Positions 26,311 through 33,868 of a stretch of DNA of 64,000 nt are shown piece by piece (the stretch's first letter is position 1; each line of letters opens with the position of its first letter). A model generated the notes under the pieces. The model worked only from the letters and a program-made list of their open reading frames with translations, did no database searches and was not told the origin of the DNA. The stretch spans positions 1-64,000 of the forward strand of contig CADCFA010000001.1 in NCBI GenBank assembly GCA_902800595.1, read 5' to 3'. The position numbers and the translations under genes were made by a program. The DNA comes from an uncultured Prevotellaceae bacterium (GTDB taxonomy: Bacteria; Bacteroidota; Bacteroidia; Bacteroidales; Bacteroidaceae).

Positions 26311-27426
26311 TTACTTACATACTTTCCTTTCAAGTCGGGTGGCGGTTGCTTCTGACTTCGACGAGAGCTTGCCTTTGAGATAGGTCTCGATGATCAGGCC
26401 TGCCATCGGAGCTGCCAGATCGGCACCAAAGCCGCCATGCTCTACATAGACACAGATGGCAATCTTGGGATTGTTCATCGGGGCAAAGGCGATGAATGCC
26501 GAGTGATCCTCTCCAGGGTTCTCTATGGTGCCCGTCTTGCCACAGACGGGATAGGTGGTCTTGATGCTGGTGGCGGTGCCATGCTCTACGGCGAGACGCA
26601 TGCCTTCCACGACAGGAGCGTAGGCTTCGGGAGCCACCTTGGTCTGACGCTTCGTGAGATAACGCTGGTTCTTGGTGTCCTGATGGATATGAGGCACGTA
26701 ATACCACCCTCGGTTGGCGATGGTGACGGCGAGATTGCAGAGCTGCAGGGGGGTGCAGGTGACATCACCCTGTCCCATGCCTGCCCACCAGATAGTCTTA
26801 CCATCCCAGCCGTCCTTATAACGGCGGTTCAGATAGTCGGCACCTGCCAGCAGACCGCCTTGTTCACCCGGGATATCGATGTGCATCGGACCGCCCAAGC
26901 CCATCGACTGCATGTAGGAGCGCCAGGTGGTGATTGCCTCATCACGCGAGGCATACATAAAGTCGTCGTTGATCATCGAGGCGAATGTCATGAGGAACCA
27001 GGTGTTACACGACTGCGCCAGTGCCTCTTTCAGATCGAGGGGCGAGCGGTGCTTGTGACAGCCCACCTTGATATTCCCGTCGGTGATGCCCGACTGGCAC
27101 TCCACGGTGGTGGCGGGGGTGATGATACCTTCAGAGAGCAAGGTGAGCGCCTGCGCTGTCTTGAAGGTGGAACCAGGGGCATTTGGCTTGCCGATGGCCT
27201 GGCGCACATCACTGCCATTGGGCGTGTTGGTGGCCAGACAGAGGATCTCGCCATTGGCGGGATTGATAGCCACGATACTGCCCGTCTTATGCTGCAGCAG
27301 TCGTTCGCCGAGCTGTTGCAGCATAGGACGCAGGGTAAGTGGTCCGTCGGCAGGCAGGGCTTGCGAGAAGAGGCGAACTGCCATCAGCAGGCCTGCCAGG
27401 GTAAGGATATGTCTGTTTGTCATCAT
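26311..27426 (-). CDS. Short penicillin-binding transpeptidase
   Basis: The 371-residue exported protein (signal-like start ending SQA) contains the PBP transpeptidase motifs in order: SxxK as PGSTFK (Ser86, Lys89), SxN as SCN (Ser139-Asn141) and KTG in VCGKTGTIEN. It would cross-link peptidoglycan in the periplasm. It lacks the long N-terminal dimerisation/pedestal domain of PBP2 or PBP3, making it about half their size, and resembles the catalytic half of PBP2. It lies between the sigma factor gene and the membrane TPR gene on the same strand, separated from the former by a terminator. Confidence 0.86.
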   Translation of the reverse strand: MMTNRHILTLAGLLMAVRLFSQALPADGPLTLRPMLQQLGERLLQHKTGSIVAINPANGEILCLATNTPNGSDVRQAIGKPNAPGSTFKTAQALTLLSEGIITPATTVECQSGITDGNIKVGCHKHRSPLDLKEALAQSCNTWFLMTFASMINDDFMYASRDEAITTWRSYMQSMGLGGPMHIDIPGEQGGLLAGADYLNRRYKDGWDGKTIWWAGMGQGDVTCTPLQLCNLAVTIANRGWYYVPHIHQDTKNQRYLTKRQTKVAPEAYAPVVEGMRLAVEHGTATSIKTTYPVCGKTGTIENPGEDHSAFIAFAPMNNPKIAICVYVEHGGFGADLAAPMAGLIIETYLKGKLSSKSEATATRLERKVCK

Positions 27427-27434
27427 GACGCTGA

Positions 27435-27466
27435 AGAAAAAATCCTCCGCTGTTGGGCGAAGGATT
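27435..27466 (-). terminator. Terminator of the sigma factor gene
   Basis: On the minus strand AATCCTTCGC (27466-27457) pairs with GCGGAGGATT (27450-27441) with one mismatch, followed directly by a run of T. It lies just after the rpoD stop. Confidence 0.75.
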
Positions 27467-27475
27467 ATTGATTTG

Positions 27476-28348
27476 TTAACCCAGATACTTCATCAGGATG
27501 CGGGCATGACCGCTATCGTGGAGCTTCAGGATGCTCTTCTCACGGATCTGGCGTACACGCTCACGGGTAAGGCCCATCTCGGCACCGATCTCCTCAAGTC
27601 CGCGCTCCTGACATCCGATGCCGAAGCACTCACGTACGATCTTCAGCTCACGGTCTTTCAGGACGCTGCGGAGCACATTCTCGAGATCTGAGGTGAGCGA
27701 TTCGTAATCTACCTGCTTGTCGGTACGTGTGTCATCACCAGAACTGAGCATGTCGGCCATCGAGTTGTCGTCGTCCTCACCAAAGGGGGCGTCGATACTC
27801 ATGTGGTGACTGTCGGCCTTTGCGGTCTGCTCAATCTTTGCCTCGTCGATCTGTGTGAGTTCTGCCAACTCGGTGACTGACGGACGGCGCTGATGGATCT
27901 GCTCGAAACGGTTGATCTCCTGATTAATCTTGCTCAGGGCTCCACTCTGGTTCAGCGGCAGGCGCACGATACGGCTCTGCTCTGCGATGGCCTGCAGGAT
28001 GCTCTGGCGAATCCACCATACGGCATAGGAGATGAATTTGAAACCACGTGTCTCATCGAATTTCTCAGCTGCCTTTACCAGTCCGATGTTTCCTTCGTCG
28101 ATCAGGTCGGTCAGCGTCAGACCCTGATGCTGATACTGCTTGGCTACAGAGACGACAAAGCGGAGGTTGGCTGTCACCAGACGTTCCTTTGCTCTTTCGC
28201 CCTCAGGACCGCCCTTACGGATGGCCTGCGCCAGCTCGATCTCCTCATCAATAGTCACAAGGGGTTGACGACCAATCTCTACGAGGTATTTGTCAAGTGC
28301 CTCACTCGATCGATTGGTAATGCTCTTTTGAATCTTTAATTGCCTCAT
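27476..28348 (-). CDS. rpoD: Primary RNA polymerase sigma factor
   Basis: The chosen start is MRQLKIQKSITN, downstream of the promoter, giving 290 residues, the size of Bacteroidetes primary sigma factors that lack region 1.1. Region 1.2 (EALDKYLVEIGRQPLVTIDEEIELAQAI), 2.1-2.4 (ANLRFVVSVAKQYQHQG, LTDLIDEGNIGLVKAAEKFD, FKFISYAVWWIRQSILQAIAEQSR), region 3 and region 4 (GLTRERVRQIREKSILKL) are all present. It directs transcription from TAnnTTTG promoters such as those in this window. Confidence 0.95.
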   Translation of the reverse strand: MRQLKIQKSITNRSSEALDKYLVEIGRQPLVTIDEEIELAQAIRKGGPEGERAKERLVTANLRFVVSVAKQYQHQGLTLTDLIDEGNIGLVKAAEKFDETRGFKFISYAVWWIRQSILQAIAEQSRIVRLPLNQSGALSKINQEINRFEQIHQRRPSVTELAELTQIDEAKIEQTAKADSHHMSIDAPFGEDDDNSMADMLSSGDDTRTDKQVDYESLTSDLENVLRSVLKDRELKIVRECFGIGCQERGLEEIGAEMGLTRERVRQIREKSILKLHDSGHARILMKYLG

Positions 28349-28376
28349 ATTTGTCTTGTTATGCTGAAAAAGCGTG

Positions 28377-28407
28377 CAAAAGTACAAAAAAAAGCGATAC
28401 GTTGCAA
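28377..28407 (-). promoter_or_regulatory. Promoter of rpoD
   Basis: Minus-strand TTG (28407-28405), 20 nt, TACTTTTG (28384-28377), 28 nt before the ATG, fit the Bacteroidetes consensus well. Confidence 0.75.
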
Positions 28408-28433
28408 CCTCAACAGCATATATTTAATATAAT

Positions 28434-29051
28434 TTAACCGAGAATCAGGATGAGCAAGTCGCGGGCAAGGCCTTTATGGAAGAGTTCCACACGGCGGGAG
28501 AACGGAGCTGCGAAATCAAAGGGGCGGCTGGCTCTTCCTCTGTAGCGGTTGATCTTCACCTTGCAGACACTCGTTCCGTTGGCATCAAACACCTCGAGTG
28601 TGCCGGTAATCATGATACCGCCGTCGCGTCGGTTCCAGCTCCAAGTGGCTGCGCCTGCGTTACCAGTGTCGATATAGTCGGCCTTGACCTTGATGTTGTA
28701 ATCTGCAGGACCATCCTCGATGAGCTTGACGCATTTCTTCTTCTCATCGTTCCAGCGATCGATGAAGGTCTCCTTACCCTCTTCCTTATATTTACTCCAC
28801 TTGCGGAAGGCTTTATCGTCGTTCTTTTCCAAAAATTCCAACAGCGTCTCATTGCTGATATTCATTGCTGTCAGATCGCCAACTTTCGCATGATCGTAAT
28901 CAAACTCAACGGTACCAGTCTTTCCTTTCTGTTTCAGAACCTGGATGGTGCCTTCGGTTACTACAAGTGAGGGTTCTTCTTCCTGTGCCTGCACTGTCAG
29001 GGAACCGCAGAGAAGGATGGCGGTCAGCATCCACAGATAACATTTCTTCAT
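28434..29051 (-). CDS. Small secreted protein of unknown function
   Basis: The 205-residue protein has a clear signal peptide (MKKCYLWMLTAILLCGSLTVQAQ). The mature part opens with an acidic segment and a beta strand, then a Lys/Glu-rich helical stretch (LEFLEKNDDKAFRKWSKYKEEG) and a beta-rich C-terminal half (YNIKVKADYIDTGN, GGIMITGTLEVFD). I do not recognise a characterised family. The pattern of a periplasmic beta-sandwich is plausible. It follows the GH31 gene by 44 nt on the same strand and may belong to that unit. Confidence 0.7.
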   Translation of the reverse strand: MKKCYLWMLTAILLCGSLTVQAQEEEPSLVVTEGTIQVLKQKGKTGTVEFDYDHAKVGDLTAMNISNETLLEFLEKNDDKAFRKWSKYKEEGKETFIDRWNDEKKKCVKLIEDGPADYNIKVKADYIDTGNAGAATWSWNRRDGGIMITGTLEVFDANGTSVCKVKINRYRGRASRPFDFAAPFSRRVELFHKGLARDLLILILG

Positions 29052-29095
29052 TTATCTTTACATTACTAATATTAATAATATCAATTGCATCTCAA

Positions 29096-31432
29096 CTATT
29101 CTGCATGCTTGGTGATGGTCTGCAGTGCTTTGTCGCCTGGTTTGAAGAGCAGACCTGTGCAGGTGGTGGAATCGGCACAATAAGCCTTCAGCTCAACGGC
29201 GTTCCAGTCGATCTCGTCAGTGCGCTGTGCGAGGGGCACATGAGGAATCAGCGAGCCGTCGCGAACCAGGATGACGGCAGGGATCTTACCAACTGTAATC
29301 GTCTGATAACCGCCTTCATAGACCTTACCATCCTGATAGTCGATCCACTTACCCTTAGGCAGATAGACAGTACGGCTGTTGCCAGACTCCATCAGCGGAG
29401 CTACGAGGATTTGGGAACCAAACATATACTCATCCTCGACGAGCCAAGCACCAGGATCCTGCGGGAACTCCACGAGCAGGGCTCGTACCATCGGCAGACC
29501 GCGCTCTGAACAATCCTTTGCCTGTGCATAGACGTAAGGCATGAGCTTGTATTTCATCTCTGCACAATCGCGGAAAGCCTCTGTGAACGACTCAGAGATG
29601 AGCCAGGGCTCCGTAGGAGGTGCGCCGTGGGCACGTGTGTGAGAGCTGAGGAAGCCGAATGGCAACCAACGGCGATAGATGTCCTCTGGCGAAGCGGTAA
29701 CGAAACCACCCATATCATGACTCCAGAAAGAGAAGCCGCTGAGTCCGAAGGAGAGTCCGCCTCGCAGATCACCCATCATACCTGTATTCGTGGTAGCGGC
29801 ATCACCGCCCCAGTGAAGGGCATAACGCTGAGAGCCAGCCCAAGCAGAACGTGCCCAGATGATGCCCTCGCCAGGATGATTACGCTCTACGACCTCCCAA
29901 AGGGCTTTGTTATAGCGCAAGGGATAGAGGTTATGTTCATAGAGTCCGCCCTTACCGCTATGGTAGAAGCCATTGTAAGGTGCAGCCTCACCAAAGTCGC
30001 ACTTGATGGTAGAGACACCCTGTTTCAGCAGGCCTTCGATCTTCTGCTGGTACCAGCTGACAGTCTCAGGATTAGAGAAGTCGAGAACGGCATCCTCGAC
30101 AGGCATGCCACCTGCGGCATTTACCACATGCATGCCCTTCGCGATGATCTCAGGGAAGAAGCGGTTCTTGGGGGTGAAGTATGGCAGCTGCCACAGACAG
30201 GTGTGGAAGCCATCCTTAGACAGCTGTTTCAGCATCTTCACAGGATCCTTGAAACGATCCTTGGCAAACTGATAGTCACACTGCCAATCGACACCAAACC
30301 AACCAGTATCGAAGTGGATTACGTCGCTGGGGATTCTGTTGGCACGCAACTGACGGGCTATCTCAAGACCCTCCTCCTGAGAGAAGTAGGTGATGCGGCT
30401 CATCCAGGTGCCGAAGCTCCAGAGAGGCAGCATAGGTGACTTACCCGTGATATTGGTATATTCGTTGAGGATATCCTTCGGCTCTCCAAGGAAGAGGAAG
30501 AAGTCCATCTGTTCATCAGCCATAAACAGACGATTGGTACCGATATAGGAGGCACCGAAGTCGCAGGTGACAGGTGCTGAGGTATGCATGAACACGCCAT
30601 AGCCTCGGTTGGAGAAGAAGAAAGGCACTGGCTTGTACTCGCCATCGGTCTCAGGTCCCTGAGGATCAGTAACGGAGAGGTGTACCTTCTGTCCTACCTT
30701 ATTCAACGAGGTGAACGACTCGCCACAGCCATAGATACGCTCACCTGGCGCCAAGGTCAGCACAGGGTTGATGGCACGTGAGTTGTCGGAGCCACGCTTG
30801 ATAAATGAGAACGGCAACAACTTCACCTGTGAGGAATCATTATCGATGTTGTGACGGGTCTGCGTGAGGATCTTTCCAGCGGCATCCTTCACCACCAGTC
30901 GCCAAGGGTATTTCTGCAGTTCGATGCTGCCATAAGGCGAGGTATAGACAATCGCCTTGTCAGTCTGAGACACCTTCCATGCTACCCCACCCTGACGCTG
31001 CTTGAACTGATCACAAAACATCGGATCATCCTGTTCGTTGTTAGCAGGTTCTATCGGTGTGGTGAGCATCCGTACTCGCACCGTACGGGGGGAGATGAAC
31101 TCGAGCTTGATCTTTAGGTCGGGATCGTTGACGTAAGCGGCATCGGGGAAGTCGAGCATCTGCAGACGTACGGGCCAGTAGCCATTGAGGTTGAAAGCCT
31201 GACGGGGGGTCAGACGGAAGCGCTTCCAGTTGACTGTTCCCTCACCCTTCTGGGCATCGAAGCCCGACAGGGAGTCTGCCAGAAAGTAAATGTTTGACAG
31301 GTCATAAAAATCGGTTGACACATCCTTCTGCATACCCTGCAGATACTGTATGCCAGCATTGGTCTGAATTTGAGCCACTGCGGTAAACTGTGAACAGCAG
31401 ACAACGAAAAAGACAAATAACAATTTTTTCAT
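29096..31432 (-). CDS. Glycoside hydrolase family 31, alpha-xylosidase-like
   Basis: The 778-residue exported enzyme (signal peptide ending AVAQ) has the GH31 N-terminal beta domain, the (beta/alpha)8 catalytic domain starting near LPLWSFGTW, and C-terminal beta domains. The nucleophile is Asp479 in IKCDFGEAAP and the acid/base Asp544 in HWGGDAATTN. The KxDFGE context matches YicI/XylS-type alpha-xylosidases rather than alpha-glucosidases (which have W-x-D-M-N). It probably removes alpha-xylose from xyloglucan or related oligosaccharides. It is 12 nt downstream of a GH2 gene, and the two likely act together. Confidence 0.9.
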   Translation of the reverse strand: MKKLLFVFFVVCCSQFTAVAQIQTNAGIQYLQGMQKDVSTDFYDLSNIYFLADSLSGFDAQKGEGTVNWKRFRLTPRQAFNLNGYWPVRLQMLDFPDAAYVNDPDLKIKLEFISPRTVRVRMLTTPIEPANNEQDDPMFCDQFKQRQGGVAWKVSQTDKAIVYTSPYGSIELQKYPWRLVVKDAAGKILTQTRHNIDNDSSQVKLLPFSFIKRGSDNSRAINPVLTLAPGERIYGCGESFTSLNKVGQKVHLSVTDPQGPETDGEYKPVPFFFSNRGYGVFMHTSAPVTCDFGASYIGTNRLFMADEQMDFFLFLGEPKDILNEYTNITGKSPMLPLWSFGTWMSRITYFSQEEGLEIARQLRANRIPSDVIHFDTGWFGVDWQCDYQFAKDRFKDPVKMLKQLSKDGFHTCLWQLPYFTPKNRFFPEIIAKGMHVVNAAGGMPVEDAVLDFSNPETVSWYQQKIEGLLKQGVSTIKCDFGEAAPYNGFYHSGKGGLYEHNLYPLRYNKALWEVVERNHPGEGIIWARSAWAGSQRYALHWGGDAATTNTGMMGDLRGGLSFGLSGFSFWSHDMGGFVTASPEDIYRRWLPFGFLSSHTRAHGAPPTEPWLISESFTEAFRDCAEMKYKLMPYVYAQAKDCSERGLPMVRALLVEFPQDPGAWLVEDEYMFGSQILVAPLMESGNSRTVYLPKGKWIDYQDGKVYEGGYQTITVGKIPAVILVRDGSLIPHVPLAQRTDEIDWNAVELKAYCADSTTCTGLLFKPGDKALQTITKHAE

Positions 31433-31444
31433 ATCTTCAAATTT

Positions 31445-33832
31445 TTAATTATTGAATTCAATCACATCAGACAGGAGCATTGGCGACTTAGCCGTAACGG
31501 AGCCATTGCCCTTAACCACTACCAGGCACTTGCCGAAGAAGGCTTTGCGCAGTGCTGACGGGTGAGGATTCTCGGGAGTCGCAACAAGGCGCATACGCTC
31601 CATCGAGGTCTGACAGCCGTTGTCGGTAGCTAAGATCTCACCACCCTCGCTGATGAAAGAGATCTGGTCTTCCGCCCAAGGACAGAGGTTGCCATCCTTG
31701 TCAACAACCTCAGCAGTGATAAAGGTCAGCTCCTTACCCACATAGTCCTTCGACAAGCGGATCTTGGCAGGCGCACCAGCAGTCTTGATAGTCTGCTCAC
31801 AAACCACCTTACCATCCTTGCGGGATACAGCTTTCACCTCACCGGGATCAAAAATAACACGCCACATGACATGATACTGATGGGAGTCGGCCTTACGACG
31901 TACGCCCTGTGACTTTCCGTTGATGAACAGCTCCACCTCGTCGGCATTATTGTAGTAGCACCACATATCGATCTCATCACCAGGAATCCAGTTCCAGTGG
32001 GGGAAGAGATGCAGAACAGGCTTCGAGGTCCACTCGCTCTGATACATATAATAGACATCCTTGGGGAAGCCTGCCAGGTCGATGATACCGAAATAGCTGC
32101 TTCGTGCCGGGAAGCCATAGGGCGTGGGTTCGCCAATATAGTCGAAACCAGTCCAGATGTACTGTCCACCACAATAGGGTGTATGCTTCACCACATCCCA
32201 GTTCGTCTCGTGGGTAGTTGACCATGAAGCGTGCATGTTATCATACGCCGAACACATGTAGCTGGGATTGGTATATGGCAGCCACCACTCCTTAGGCGCC
32301 TTGAATACGGTATCGGATGGCATCCAATAGTTGCCACGCGTCTGCAGGGCTGACACACTCTCCGACATGATAAAGGGCTTACCTGGAAAGTTCTGAGGCA
32401 CATCCTTGATCCACTGGTGATGGTAGTTGAAGCCGATGATGTCGAGGGCACCACTTCTGAAGAGGTGATTACCCGGTTCGGGTTCGTTACAGCCTGCCGT
32501 GATGGGGCGCGACGTGTCGTAACGGCGTATAATCTCAGCCAAGTGTCGTGTAAGCAGCGACTGTACGGAGAGCTCCCCTTCCTTGGCAAGTGTAGAGGCA
32601 TCATGACCTGCATTCAGGATCAGGTTGGCCTGTTCGAGTGATAAGGTGTCAGCTTCAGCTGAAGACCACTGTTCAAGCACCTCGTTACCGATACTCCACA
32701 TGAGGATGGAGGGGTGGTTACGATCGCGCAGCACCAAGTCGGAGAGGTCGCGCTCGTGCCACTCGTCGAAGAAACGGGCATAGTCGTTCTGTGTCTTCCT
32801 GCGGCGCCACATGTCAAACGACTCGTCCATGACGATGATACCCATCGTGTCGCACATATTCAACAGCTCAGGAGCCGGTGGGTTATGCGAAGAGCGGACA
32901 CTGTTCACACCCATGGCCTTCAGCTTGGTGAGTTTACGATGCAGTGCATCCTCGCTGAGTGCAGCTCCCAGACAACCAAAGTCGTGATGCTCGCAGACAC
33001 CATTGATCTTGAAGTTCTTGCCATTAAGCCAGAAGCCCGTCTTGGCATCAAACTTGAAATCACGGAATCCGGTGGTGGTCTCTACCTCATCCACCACCTT
33101 GCCATCAGCAATCAGTTGTGTACGGACTGTATAGACGTATGGATCCTCGCACGACCACTTACGGGGTTTCTTGATGTTAGCTGGCTTGCCATTGGCATCG
33201 AGCCAGATATTCTTCACAGTTACCTTCTGGCTAGTGGGATTCTCATAATCCACCTCTACCTTGCCGTTGTTCACAAACACGCCCCAGTGCTTCACATGAA
33301 TCGGATGAGTCTTCGTGAGCCATACATGGCGATAGATGCCACAGCCTGAGTACCAGCGGGAATTGGGCTGGTCGGAGTTGTCAACTCTTACAGCTACGAG
33401 GTTCGTACCTGCATGGACATAGGGTGTGATGTCGTATTCGAAACTGGAATAGCCATAGGGACGGAAGCCCACCTTCTGTCCGTTCACATAGACGGTGGAG
33501 TTCATATACACACCATCGAACTCCAGGAAGAGCTTCTCATGCTTCACATCCTCGCTGTTCACTTCAAAGGTCTTTCTATACCAGCCAATGCCACCAGGCA
33601 GGGCACCACCGCCAGCGCCGCTAGGGTTCCCCACAAAGAAATCACCCTCGATAGCCCAATCGTGTGGCACGTCAAGTTGTCGCCAGAAAGAATCATGGTA
33701 CTCTGGGGTTGCCATTGTCGCCGTATCGGCGAGGATAAAACGCCACCCCCTGTCAAAGCACTGCCGCTCACGTGCCTGTGTGGAGAGGCCCACACAGAAC
33801 AATGCGGCTAGTAAGAACGTTTTTCTTATCAT
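31445..33832 (-). CDS. Glycoside hydrolase family 2, beta-galactosidase-like
   Basis: The 795-residue exported enzyme has a sugar-binding jelly-roll (about 22-180, with VPHDWAIEGDF and WYSGCGIYRHVWL), an immunoglobulin-like domain, the TIM-barrel with acid/base Glu384 in WSIGNEVLEQW and nucleophile Glu491 in IMSESVSAL, and C-terminal beta domains of the DUF4982/GH2 C5 type. These features fit a beta-galactosidase. With the GH31 enzyme it would trim galactose and xylose from xyloglucan-type side chains. It starts 36 nt after the last T6SS-linked gene, and I see no TAnnTTTG promoter between. Confidence 0.9.
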   Translation of the reverse strand: MIRKTFLLAALFCVGLSTQARERQCFDRGWRFILADTATMATPEYHDSFWRQLDVPHDWAIEGDFFVGNPSGAGGGALPGGIGWYRKTFEVNSEDVKHEKLFLEFDGVYMNSTVYVNGQKVGFRPYGYSSFEYDITPYVHAGTNLVAVRVDNSDQPNSRWYSGCGIYRHVWLTKTHPIHVKHWGVFVNNGKVEVDYENPTSQKVTVKNIWLDANGKPANIKKPRKWSCEDPYVYTVRTQLIADGKVVDEVETTTGFRDFKFDAKTGFWLNGKNFKINGVCEHHDFGCLGAALSEDALHRKLTKLKAMGVNSVRSSHNPPAPELLNMCDTMGIIVMDESFDMWRRRKTQNDYARFFDEWHERDLSDLVLRDRNHPSILMWSIGNEVLEQWSSAEADTLSLEQANLILNAGHDASTLAKEGELSVQSLLTRHLAEIIRRYDTSRPITAGCNEPEPGNHLFRSGALDIIGFNYHHQWIKDVPQNFPGKPFIMSESVSALQTRGNYWMPSDTVFKAPKEWWLPYTNPSYMCSAYDNMHASWSTTHETNWDVVKHTPYCGGQYIWTGFDYIGEPTPYGFPARSSYFGIIDLAGFPKDVYYMYQSEWTSKPVLHLFPHWNWIPGDEIDMWCYYNNADEVELFINGKSQGVRRKADSHQYHVMWRVIFDPGEVKAVSRKDGKVVCEQTIKTAGAPAKIRLSKDYVGKELTFITAEVVDKDGNLCPWAEDQISFISEGGEILATDNGCQTSMERMRLVATPENPHPSALRKAFFGKCLVVVKGNGSVTAKSPMLLSDVIEFNN

Positions 33833-33868
33833 CTTATTATTTGGTTAGTTATTGGGATTCTGAGTTTC

